A stretch of 64,000 nt of DNA from assembly GCA_964605145.1 (NCBI GenBank), contig CAZSBG010000006.1, positions 36,396 to 100,395 of the forward strand. Reading direction: 5' to 3'. Of the stretch, positions 1-7,957 are shown piece by piece. This stretch comes from CAZSBG01 sp964605145 (lineage in GTDB: Bacteria; Zhuqueibacterota; Zhuqueibacteria; Thermofontimicrobiales; Thermofontimicrobiaceae). Below the pieces are notes generated by a model. It worked only from the letters and a program-made list of their open reading frames with translations. It was not told the DNA's origin and did not search any database. The position numbers and the translations under genes were made by a program. Positions within the stretch are counted from its first letter, which is position 1; every line of letters begins with the position of its first letter.

Positions 1-939
1 TTTTTCCGGCTCTCTTTGCGGTCTGGTTAAAGTAGGAATTTTTTCTGCCATTGCTTTGATAAAATCAGGATTTGTACCGCAACAACCACCAACGAACTGA
101 ACTCCCTCTTCTGTTATGAAACCCGACATGATGTTAACAAATTCATCGACCGGTAGCGTATAGACCAGAGCACCATCAATGTTTTCCGGCAATCCTGCAT
201 TTGGCTGACAAATGACAGGGCCATCGAATTGCTGACTGATTCTCTTTATATAAGGATGCATCTGTTCCGGTCCTGTGGCACAATTGATCCCGAGAACATC
301 GATGTCAAATGGCTCCAGGGCTGCCATAACCGCCCCAATTTCACTGCCGAGAAGCAACGTCCCGGTGGTTTCGACCGTCACGGAGACGATAACCGGAAGT
401 TTCACATCCTGTGCTTTCATTTCATCGAATATTGCAAGAAGCGCCGTTTTAATTTGAAGTAAATCCTGGCATGTTTCCATAATAAACAGGTCAACGTGAC
501 CCTCAATTAATCCCTTTGCCTGAAGGTTATAGGAGCGATACATGGTATCGAAATCAGTCTGGCCCAGAGTTATCAGTTTTGTACCCGGGCCTACAGACCC
601 GGCAACGATTTTTTTTTTGTCTGCAGAATATTTATTAACAGCCCGGCGAGCAATGTCAGCAGCAACTTTGTTGATTTCAACCACCCGATCTTGCAATCCA
701 TACTCGGCGAGTACAATTACATTAGCGCCAAACGTGTTGGTTTCAACCACATCAGCGCCTACCTCCAAATATTTTTCATGGATTTTTTGAATTTTTTCAG
801 GCGCGGTCAAATTCAATACTTCGCTGCATCCGATTTTGCCATCCCACTCTACCTGTGTTGGATTCATGGCTTGAATTTGGGTGCCCATGGCACCATCGAA
901 AAGCACGATTCTTTCTCCGAACAATTCCCGGATTCGCAT
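1..939 (-). CDS. metH: Homocysteine S-methyltransferase domain, MetH-type (5' part, runs off the window)
   Basis: The first 313 residues of a leftward gene cut by the window edge. They form a complete homocysteine-binding barrel of the cobalamin-dependent methionine synthase family: FDGAMGTQIQ near residue 14, ETNTFGAN at 66-73, and the three zinc-binding cysteines at 220 (GINC) and 286-287 (GGCCGTNP). In this family the zinc-bound homocysteine thiolate accepts a methyl group to give methionine. The ATG at 939 is chosen because a GAGG ribosome site lies just upstream and an ATG five bases earlier is followed at once by a stop. Whether the folate, cobalamin and reactivation domains follow cannot be seen; a stand-alone homocysteine methyltransferase is the alternative. 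The leader (940-1170) is unusually structured. Confidence 0.9.
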   Translation of the reverse strand, partial: MRIRELFGERIVLFDGAMGTQIQAMNPTQVEWDGKIGCSEVLNLTAPEKIQKIHEKYLEVGADVVETNTFGANVIVLAEYGLQDRVVEINKVAADIARRAVNKYSADKKKIVAGSVGPGTKLITLGQTDFDTMYRSYNLQAKGLIEGHVDLFIMETCQDLLQIKTALLAIFDEMKAQDVKLPVIVSVTVETTGTLLLGSEIGAVMAALEPFDIDVLGINCATGPEQMHPYIKRISQQFDGPVICQPNAGLPENIDGALVYTLPVDEFVNIMSGFITEEGVQFVGGCCGTNPDFIKAMAEKIPTLTRPQREPEK

Positions 940-1067
940 CACATCCTCACTTTTATTCCATTAAATTTTCACACTTCATCACCTAAATAAATGTTATTTT
1001 ATCAATTCAAAAAAGATCAACAAATAGTGTTTGGTCTTCATCGCTCTGCTACCAGCATTAAGTTGAA

Positions 1068-1091
1068 TCAGCTTTAGCAGATTAAAGCTGA
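1068..1091 (-). other. Perfect hairpin in metH leader
   Basis: TCAGCTTTA pairs perfectly with TAAAGCTGA across a six-base loop. It is not followed by a T-run on either strand, so it is not an ordinary terminator. With the neighbouring hairpin it may be part of a leader RNA structure. Confidence 0.5.
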
Positions 1092-1099
1092 ACCGAAAT

Positions 1100-1127
1100 A
1101 TCTCTGAACCTCTGGCCTTTCAGAGAT
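1100..1127 (-). other. Second perfect hairpin in metH leader
   Basis: ATCTCTGAA pairs perfectly with TTCAGAGAT across a ten-base loop. No T-run follows on either strand. It sits eight bases from the hairpin at 1068-1091. Confidence 0.5.
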
Positions 1128-1177
1128 CATTCTGCAAGAGACTGAATAGTTTTCATCTTCAGCGATCTGCGCATTAA

Positions 1178-1213
1178 CAAAAAAAGGAGTTTGATAAATT
1201 TCAACAAACTCCT
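1178..1213 (-). terminator. Rho-independent terminator of the STAS gene
   Basis: On the minus strand a 9-bp stem (AGGAGTTTG with CAAACTCCT) is followed directly by a run of seven T. It lies about 30 bases past the stop of the STAS gene and separates it from the metH-type gene. Confidence 0.85.
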
Positions 1214-1244
1214 GTTTTATATGAATAAAAATATTTTTCTAATT

Positions 1245-1958
1245 TTAATTCTGTTTAAATGTCTCTCTCTGAAAAAACTCAACCCTCTTTTTCTTGGAAT
1301 TTAAGTTCAACTGTTTTAAATATCTAACCACCTGAAACCAGCTTAACTTTAAATTGCCGTACATCGGTGAATTTAACTCGCGCATAATTTTTATGCTGCC
1401 ATTCTCGGGATTTTCAATGACCAACTGTTTTATTTTTTCTTCGACGCTTTTATCCCCGGCATCCGACGAAATCATTTTATTTAAATACGCTTCTCTCTCG
1501 CTTGCATCGTCTTCGGAGTGAGAAGAATGACTCGTTTCTTCTTTATAACTTTCAGTGTCTCGTCTCACCTGACTGACACTTCGTTGTTCACCACGCGGTC
1601 TGGATTTATCGAAATCAGCCACCGCATCTTCGATCGAATCGAAGGCTTTTAAAATATAATGAAATTCCAACAATTCAAATACTTCATACACGTCAGGAAT
1701 CATGCCGATAAGCTTGAGGTCGCCACCTTTCTCCCGAATACCTTTAATCTCACTGATAAAAATACCCCAACCTGCGCTGCTTATGTAATCAACATTGGAC
1801 AAATCGATAATAATGTTGTAATTGTTGGCGTCTAACAAGGTTTCAAGAGAGTGTTCTAATTCTGCGGAAGTAGTCGTGTCAATATACCCACCCACCTTTA
1901 TCACAGAAATATTGTTGTCAACACCTGTTTGTTTAACAGACAATTGAATTCCTTCCAT
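1245..1958 (-). CDS. STAS-domain anti-sigma factor antagonist with C-terminal HTH-like module
   Basis: A 237-residue protein. Residues 1-118 are a STAS domain of the SpoIIAA/RsbV kind with the motif DYISSAGWG; Ser60 or Ser61 is the expected phosphorylation site. A polar linker follows. Residues 155-237 resemble the helix-turn-helix of IS481/IS3-type transposases and match residues about 718-780 of the neighbouring phosphatase (EEK, a P..G step, an ELN helix end, LN before a basic run). In this family the unphosphorylated STAS protein sequesters an anti-sigma kinase, freeing a sigma factor. The start at 1958 is preferred over the upstream TTG at 2003 because GGAG lies seven bases before it and the -10 of a good promoter covers 2003-2008. 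The kinase and phosphatase partners are likely both in the gene at 2092. Confidence 0.85.
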   Translation of the reverse strand: MEGIQLSVKQTGVDNNISVIKVGGYIDTTTSAELEHSLETLLDANNYNIIIDLSNVDYISSAGWGIFISEIKGIREKGGDLKLIGMIPDVYEVFELLEFHYILKAFDSIEDAVADFDKSRPRGEQRSVSQVRRDTESYKEETSHSSHSEDDASEREAYLNKMISSDAGDKSVEEKIKQLVIENPENGSIKIMRELNSPMYGNLKLSWFQVVRYLKQLNLNSKKKRVEFFQRETFKQN

Positions 1959-2002
1959 CGAATACTCCAAGATGTATGATTCGCAAAATTTTCTTAAATT
2001 CA

Positions 2003-2031
2003 AATATAATAGAAAAACAAGTAAAAGTCAA
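2003..2031 (-). promoter_or_regulatory. Sigma-70-like promoter for the STAS gene
   Basis: On the minus strand TTGACT (2026-2031), a 17-base spacer and TATATT (2003-2008). Transcription would start near 1996, leaving a leader of about 38 bases before the ATG at 1958. This gives the STAS gene independent expression from the phosphatase gene upstream. Confidence 0.75.
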
Positions 2032-2091
2032 CAAAAAAATATGATTTACATCTTTCGTTTTTTTAATATACTATCTCATTTCTCTAAAAAT

Positions 2092-5000
2092 TTACTTACG
2101 ATTTTTTAGTAATTCTTCAGCTTTGATAATATGATTCGAAATATCGTCTCTGCCGGGATCTAATTCGAGTAATTTTTTCCATTCCCCTATAGCTTCCTTT
2201 AACTTACCGTTATTCGCATAAATAACTCCTGTATTTTCATAAGCATCCGTATCTTTTGGATCCAGTTCTTTGACGCGAAGGTAAGCTGAAACAGCCTTTT
2301 CGTATTGGTGGGAACGATAATAAGAGTTTCCCAGAATACTGAATGCTTCTTTGAACTCCGGATAAATTTTTGTAACTTGGAGGAATTGCTCAACAGCTTG
2401 CTCGTAATTATGCTCATTATAAAATTTTAAACCCAGAATAAGGTGTTTCTCGCGAAGTGGGTCCTGTTTCGACAGGAATGAATTTGAATCTTCAGAATCA
2501 TTTGTAACCTGGCTATTGGAAAAATTCATAAAATTATTCTCTTCGGATGCTCGTTTCTTTTCAGGATTTTTTGGCTGACCTTCGAGCACAAGCTCAGCTT
2601 CATCGTCCTGCAATTCGCCTTTTTCGAAAAATGAGATGTCCGATTCGATTTCATCCAATAAATCATTGAATGAAAATTCATCGCCCATAATTTCATCGTC
2701 CTCTAAAATATCCTGTTCATTAACTTCCGACACGTCCTGGACATCATCCAATAACTCCATGGTTTCATCTTGCGATTGATTCTCATCCTCTTCTTCGGAA
2801 TCTTGAATTTCTTGTTCATCACTCAAGTCCAGTTTTCCATTATCGCCATTTTTATCCGTATCGGTTTGAAAAATTTCATTTTTAAAACTCGTTTCATCAA
2901 CCAGTGTTTCGAAACCCAGATCGTCTGAGTTGTCTTCTTCAGAATCTTCGAGTAATTCATCTAAATTTATTGATGGTTTTGGTCTTTCCTGTTCTTCTTT
3001 CGGTTGATCAATTTCGTCAGGCTCGTCTGAAATTTCTTCTTTTGAATCTTCAAAGTCTGACGTTTCATTTAAATCCAAATCGTTTTCTTCATCGTGTTCC
3101 CCCTGTTCATCCCAAATATCTTTGAAGCTGAAATCGTGCTCCAAGCCGAGATCATCAACGTCCTCAGCTTCTTCCGAAACGTCATCATCATCAAAATCAA
3201 TATCGTCTTCCAGGTCAGTTGACTCTTCCTCTTCAAAAAAGATATCTTCCTCTGATTTTTCATCCGATGAATCGAAATCATCTTCACTTTCCGCAGTTTC
3301 TGATTCATCCTCGCGATGAATACTTGATTCATGCAAACCACCCTCTTCTTCATCGTCTTCTTCTTCATCCCGTTCTTTTTTGAGCAGGTCCTCAATTGGC
3401 ATGGTCATCAGGCTTTCGAGGTAGAAGTTATCATCCGGATCCTTTGGCATCCTGACTTGCTTTGGCTTCCTGGGTTTATTTTTCTTTTCAACGGGTCGTT
3501 CATCATCTTCTTCGTGACCGAGTTCTTTTTTCGATTCCTCCGGCGGCGGTGGTAAGGGAGGTTCGTCGTAGCTTCGGTCAAGAATAATCTTCCCGTCCAA
3601 TGTTAACATCGGGGTACCCGGGGGTTTCATTCTCTTTTTCTTGCCTGACCGGGCGATATAAGCTTCCCGCAACTGCCGTGTGTTTAATCGACTTCGAACG
3701 AGTTCATCATAGATTCGGCTTTCATTGATTTCCGTGTAGGTGTATTTTTCTGTGTTGAGTTCTTCGCTAATTCTCTTGGCACCAAATTCCGGATGTTTCT
3801 TTATAATGTCATATATCTTCGTTTTTTCTTCGATACTCAGATGTTTCGCCTCGACGGCAATGGTTTCGTCAATGGAATAGGCGTCGATCCCTTCTTCTTC
3901 GAATATTTTTTTGTATTTATTATAGTATGCATAGGTTGTGATGCCTGATTCCTCACACGCTTCGCGGATATTTTTTCCGGCTAATATGGCGTTATGCGCT
4001 TTCTGCGCGCGATGCAATTCAATTTTTTCCGGCGAACTTTTTTCTTTGATGGCAACAACAGTGATATCGTCATTTTGGTCAAAGCCTTCTGTAAAAGAAT
4101 GTATTTCATCTTTCAATTTATCGATAAATGCCTTGGCACGTAACGTTCCATGCTTACGTATCACATCCTGCAATCGCTCTTCACTGAACAATTCACGGCG
4201 ACCATTCATGGCCTCGGTGATACCATCGGTGTAAATCAATAGGATATCATCTTCGGCTAACTGAATTGTGTCCGATTCGATCGAACGTTTGAACAATTCA
4301 GGATCCGGCAGTGAAATGCCCACCGGGAATCCCCTGGGATTTAAATAATACGTTTTCTTTGAACCCCGTCTGTAAAGAATCATTGGATTGTGCCCGGCGC
4401 TGGCGTAATTAATTCGTCGCTTTTTGGAATCAATGATGACATAAAACAGGGTCACAAACATTCCCTTTTTCATATCATTGACGACAAACTCGTTCACACG
4501 CGCCAACACCTCTGAAGCTGAACGAATGGAGCGCGCTTCGGTTCTCAGGGCAGTCCGAATCATTGTCATGATAAGTGAACCGGGAACGCCTTTTCCTGAC
4601 ACATCAGCAACGACAATCCCCAAAGTATCTTTATCCACTTCAACAAAATCGAAATAATCACCGCCAACTTGTTTGGCCGCTTCATAATGCGATGCTATCT
4701 CGTATCCCTCCAGAACCGGGGTTTCTGCCGGAAGCAATGTCTGCTGTATATCCTGGGCCAGTTGCATTTCCTTTTGAATCCGCTCTTGTTCAGCGAGATT
4801 TTTCTGGGATTGTCGAAATTTATCCGTTATATCGCTAAAGGCTTTGGCAATCTCGCCCACTTCGTCGCCGCTATCGAAATCAATTTCGTCTTTGACATCT
4901 CCGCCATGACCCAGATCACTCACCCAGGTTGAGAGCTTGCGAAATGGATTCATTATTAAATAGATGAGCAATGTCACGCCGAGATAGCTCAGCGCCAAAA

Positions 5001-5985
5001 TCATAAATGCTGTCAGAAGATCTCTCGTCCGAACCGAAGCCACCTTGCTGCTGACGACATCTTTTTGAAATTCCAGGTAGACGGTTCCAACCCTTACCCG
5101 AGAAGCATTGTATATATCGCTTACAAAGCTGTAAACTTCCGTTCCACTGTTGTCGTCTTTATATTTGTAGAGATTGGGACGTGGTTCATCGCGATCTGAG
5201 GGAATAACAAATTCCTGCCCCAGCAATGTTTCATCAGTTGAATTAATGATATAATTGGTCGTATCAGTGACTGACAGACGATAAAAATCGTCTTTTGACT
5301 CCTGAAATTCCTTAACTTTGAGCGCCACATAAAATATTTTCAAATCTTCATCTTCATTATCGATGATACTGCGGGCAATACTTTTGCCGGTAGGTCGCTC
5401 GATGGCAACAAATTCATCCAGCACTTCGTTCCCATGCTTGAAAAAATAATAGAAATATCCGATCGTAATAGCAACGAATAATATTAGTGCGGAAATGATT
5501 GAGTAGCGCATTTTCAAACTGACAGATATGGTGGGAGTCTGAATCACTTTTTTCTTGCGAAAAGAACTGACCCTGTATTTCGTCAGCCTGAGTTCATTGC
5601 CTTCTTCGGTATGATGGTATTCAATTTCATCCAGCAGCTTGCGCATGATAAAAATTCCCAGACCACCCTTTTTACCGATATCAACATACCGCTTCAAATC
5701 CGGGTCTGCAACTCGGGACGGATCAAAATATTTTCCCTGGTCGATAAGCACAACACTCATGCTGTTTTTCTTGACGATGACGCGCATTGTAATCATGCCC
5801 TCCAGATCGCGGTAGGCATGCTTAATGATATTCGTCGCGGCCTCGTCAATGCACAGCTTGAATGCATTTACCACTGTATCCGGGAAGCTATGTTTGCGCC
5901 CTGCTTTGGTGACAAAATTCCGCAGTTCGCCCAGATAATCAATGTGAGCGGGAACTTTTATTTCTTCTTTAATCGCTGCTTTCAA
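2092..5985 (-). CDS. Hybrid HATPase (RsbW-like) / membrane sensor / PP2C SpoIIE-type phosphatase with HTH, acidic and TPR regions
   Basis: A 1297-residue protein. Residues 1-140 form a GHKL ATPase of the anti-sigma kinase type (N-box DEAATNIIKHAY, DQGKYFDP, GGLGIFIMRK). Then come a membrane helix (161-182), an extracytoplasmic sensor region (183-320), a second helix (324-344), a HAMP-like region (345-397) and a PP2C/SpoIIE phosphatase (410-645) with its metal-ligand motifs GGDYFD, DVSGKG, SAGHNP, YTDG and QNDD. Residues 655-780 look like two transposase-type helix-turn-helix segments (IREACEESGITTYAYY; AKRISEELN). A proline-rich then extremely acidic stretch (805-1170) precedes about three TPR repeats (1180-1297). 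Kinase and phosphatase activities of a partner switch, normally on separate proteins, appear joined here, with the STAS substrate encoded next door. Only 32 bases separate it from the PorV-TPR gene upstream. Confidence 0.9.
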   Translation of the reverse strand: MKAAIKEEIKVPAHIDYLGELRNFVTKAGRKHSFPDTVVNAFKLCIDEAATNIIKHAYRDLEGMITMRVIVKKNSMSVVLIDQGKYFDPSRVADPDLKRYVDIGKKGGLGIFIMRKLLDEIEYHHTEEGNELRLTKYRVSSFRKKKVIQTPTISVSLKMRYSIISALILFVAITIGYFYYFFKHGNEVLDEFVAIERPTGKSIARSIIDNEDEDLKIFYVALKVKEFQESKDDFYRLSVTDTTNYIINSTDETLLGQEFVIPSDRDEPRPNLYKYKDDNSGTEVYSFVSDIYNASRVRVGTVYLEFQKDVVSSKVASVRTRDLLTAFMILALSYLGVTLLIYLIMNPFRKLSTWVSDLGHGGDVKDEIDFDSGDEVGEIAKAFSDITDKFRQSQKNLAEQERIQKEMQLAQDIQQTLLPAETPVLEGYEIASHYEAAKQVGGDYFDFVEVDKDTLGIVVADVSGKGVPGSLIMTMIRTALRTEARSIRSASEVLARVNEFVVNDMKKGMFVTLFYVIIDSKKRRINYASAGHNPMILYRRGSKKTYYLNPRGFPVGISLPDPELFKRSIESDTIQLAEDDILLIYTDGITEAMNGRRELFSEERLQDVIRKHGTLRAKAFIDKLKDEIHSFTEGFDQNDDITVVAIKEKSSPEKIELHRAQKAHNAILAGKNIREACEESGITTYAYYNKYKKIFEEEGIDAYSIDETIAVEAKHLSIEEKTKIYDIIKKHPEFGAKRISEELNTEKYTYTEINESRIYDELVRSRLNTRQLREAYIARSGKKKRMKPPGTPMLTLDGKIILDRSYDEPPLPPPPEESKKELGHEEDDERPVEKKNKPRKPKQVRMPKDPDDNFYLESLMTMPIEDLLKKERDEEEDDEEEGGLHESSIHREDESETAESEDDFDSSDEKSEEDIFFEEEESTDLEDDIDFDDDDVSEEAEDVDDLGLEHDFSFKDIWDEQGEHDEENDLDLNETSDFEDSKEEISDEPDEIDQPKEEQERPKPSINLDELLEDSEEDNSDDLGFETLVDETSFKNEIFQTDTDKNGDNGKLDLSDEQEIQDSEEEDENQSQDETMELLDDVQDVSEVNEQDILEDDEIMGDEFSFNDLLDEIESDISFFEKGELQDDEAELVLEGQPKNPEKKRASEENNFMNFSNSQVTNDSEDSNSFLSKQDPLREKHLILGLKFYNEHNYEQAVEQFLQVTKIYPEFKEAFSILGNSYYRSHQYEKAVSAYLRVKELDPKDTDAYENTGVIYANNGKLKEAIGEWKKLLELDPGRDDISNHIIKAEELLKNRK

Positions 5986-6017
5986 ATTTAATTTATCCTC
6001 TCTTCCGATAATCCTCT

Positions 6018-7940
6018 CTATTTATTCCGCTGCCGTTGTCTCTCTTTTGCCTGATCGATGGCGTCCAATATTTCCTGGTTATAAGGTTGAATTTCTAACA
6101 GCTCTTCCCAGGTTTTTATTGCGTCATTATATTTTTCAGCTCTATAGAGATTAATTCCTCGATTATACCGCTTGGTCATTTCCGGGGTCATTCGCTGTTT
6201 TTTCGCATTGGCGCGACGGTCTGCATCTTTATAGAATTTCTTTAGCTGCTCATTATTGGGCCGATGCTTAAGCGCCTCTTCGAATGAATTCATCGCATTG
6301 ATATAATCCTTTGTGATATAATACCGATATCCCTGCTGAAATAACTCATCGAATTGCATTTGCTGCTTGTATCGATTGCTGCGCGTTTCAATTGCGTTAA
6401 TTTGCTTTTGATCCGGATTCAACATACGCACATTGTTCAAAACACTGATGGCTTCCAGGTAGCGGCCCTTCCTGGCAAAATTATCCGCTCGGTTAATCAG
6501 CGAGAGTATTTTCTTTTCATAATCTGTATTTGCTTTGGCAATCCACTCTTTTGCCAGTACATTATTAGGATCGCGATCCAACATTTTCTGCCATTCAGCA
6601 ATGGCTTTTTCGTATTCATCGACTTCGTAGTGCGCCAATCCTGCATCAAATTGCCTGTCCAGGAAAATTTTCAATTCTTCGCGTCGTTTTTCTTCCTCAT
6701 TACGGGTTCTGATTTCATCATAGGCTTGCTTAATTTTATCATCGCGTTTCTGAATTGTTGCTTCCGCCAATTTACGCGCTTCTTCGATCACCGTTGAATT
6801 TGGAATTTCATTCTCATAGCTGGTAATGAAATTGAATTCTCTCAACGCCCGGGCATAATCTTCAATTTCAAAATATTGTTTTCCGCGTTCCAGACTCTCC
6901 GCGATTTTTTCGTCCCGTTCCCAAATTCGCTGCTGTTCCACTTTCCGTTGAATTTCCTGCAGCCGCCGCTCTTCTGCTATTTTCACAAGCTCCTTTTTCG
7001 ATTTTCCAAATGTCATGCTCAAAGAAATTCGGTGGCTTGCATCGAATTCATTTTCTGAAAATTTTCCATACGAGTAATCTATCTGAAACTTGTTAACCAC
7101 TGCGCCAGCGCCAAAGGCAAGCTGATTGTTATTCAGCCCAACGCGCAGCATGGCGAAATTATTGAACACATATTCAGTGCCGGTGTGATATTTGAACGGC
7201 TCATATTCACTTTGCTCAAAATCCATAAAAATCGTGAACTGATTTCCCCATTCATTGGTTAAAATGGGCTTGGCAAATCCCATTCGGAAATTCAGCGGGT
7301 GGACATCTGTTTCGGAAATTAACTTCAGTCTCGGTCCGACAACATTTTGCAGCGCCACTCCAACAGAAAGCCCGCTCAAAAGTGCATTGGTAAAATTGGG
7401 TCGATATAAAAATCCAAGATCGAGTCCAACGCCTGTATCCGATATTTTAAAAATGCTTTGATGCTCAACCTTCAGGTTCACGCCGACACTGATATTCCAC
7501 GGCAACTGTTTTCCGTAGGAAACCAAAAACTGTTGATTGGAGAGTGAATTATCGTCCCCATAATAAACATTATCATTATCTCTTTCAGGAATTCCACCGG
7601 TTCCAATGCTGATGGCGGCCACACCGAACGAGCCCAACGCCACTGTGGGATGAGCATAACCCACATAAAAATATTGAGTATCCATGACGAGATTGGTATA
7701 AAACAAGCTCACGTTTTTTCTTTGAATATAATCCAGTCCGGCGGGATTCCAATAAACTGCGGTTGCATCGAACGGCATCGCAACGTAGGCATTGCCCAGC
7801 GCCAGAGCCCTGGCGCCGACCCCAAGATTGAAATTGCTTTGCGTCCCTGCAAAACCATCATCTCCTTTAGCTATACCGGCAAACATACCAAATGCCAGAA
7901 AAAAACTGAAAATCCCTATGAATAAATTTGATTTTCGCAT
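6018..7940 (-). CDS. PorV/PorQ-family outer-membrane barrel fused to TPR repeats
   Basis: A 640-residue exported protein with a signal peptide (1-26). Residues 27-312 match the PorV/PorQ (UPF0164) outer-membrane family: ARALALGNAYVA near 44 and YWNPAGLDY near 63, followed by alternating beta strands that end with SLSMTFG. Residues 345-640 are TPR-like repeats with a long charged linker before them, so they probably sit in the periplasm. In type IX secretion, PorV carries cargo bearing the C-terminal sorting domain to the surface. The gene starts 17 bases after the giant protein gene, which ends in such a domain, suggesting a cargo and handling pair. A PorV protein with a TPR tail is not the canonical form. 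Function is inferred from family and context only. Confidence 0.8.
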   Translation of the reverse strand: MRKSNLFIGIFSFFLAFGMFAGIAKGDDGFAGTQSNFNLGVGARALALGNAYVAMPFDATAVYWNPAGLDYIQRKNVSLFYTNLVMDTQYFYVGYAHPTVALGSFGVAAISIGTGGIPERDNDNVYYGDDNSLSNQQFLVSYGKQLPWNISVGVNLKVEHQSIFKISDTGVGLDLGFLYRPNFTNALLSGLSVGVALQNVVGPRLKLISETDVHPLNFRMGFAKPILTNEWGNQFTIFMDFEQSEYEPFKYHTGTEYVFNNFAMLRVGLNNNQLAFGAGAVVNKFQIDYSYGKFSENEFDASHRISLSMTFGKSKKELVKIAEERRLQEIQRKVEQQRIWERDEKIAESLERGKQYFEIEDYARALREFNFITSYENEIPNSTVIEEARKLAEATIQKRDDKIKQAYDEIRTRNEEEKRREELKIFLDRQFDAGLAHYEVDEYEKAIAEWQKMLDRDPNNVLAKEWIAKANTDYEKKILSLINRADNFARKGRYLEAISVLNNVRMLNPDQKQINAIETRSNRYKQQMQFDELFQQGYRYYITKDYINAMNSFEEALKHRPNNEQLKKFYKDADRRANAKKQRMTPEMTKRYNRGINLYRAEKYNDAIKTWEELLEIQPYNQEILDAIDQAKERQRQRNK

Positions 7941-7957
7941 AGTACAAATCCTGTTTG

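Larger units (their letters stand above)
940..1244. other. Intergenic region with hairpins and a direct repeat
   Basis: This 305-base gap lies between the metH-type gene and the STAS gene, both leftward. It holds a terminator for the STAS transcript (1178-1213), two perfect 9-bp hairpins (1068-1091 and 1100-1127), and an imperfect direct repeat of 26-27 bases (1023-1049 and 1145-1170, about 22 matches with one gap) that flanks the hairpins. The hairpins would lie in the 5' leader of the metH-type mRNA. I recognise no known riboswitch core. No gene is visible. Confidence 0.6.

Noticed and set aside
940..1170. SAM-I or cobalamin riboswitch upstream of the metH-type gene.
   Set aside because: None of the conserved core sequences of these riboswitches was found; only hairpins and a direct repeat are visible.
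1959..2003. Upstream TTG start giving the STAS protein 15 extra residues.
   Set aside because: The TTG lies inside the promoter -10, and the ATG at 1958 has its own GGAG.
2904..3555. Several ORFs of 65-108 codons on both strands over the acidic tract of the phosphatase gene.
   Set aside because: They are shadows of Glu/Asp codon runs (Ser- or Phe-rich on the other strand) in a clearly coding gene.
3640..4030. A transposase remnant or insertion sequence inside the phosphatase gene.
   Set aside because: The HTH segments are in frame with intact flanking domains, no DDE domain or terminal repeats are present, and the STAS protein has the same module.
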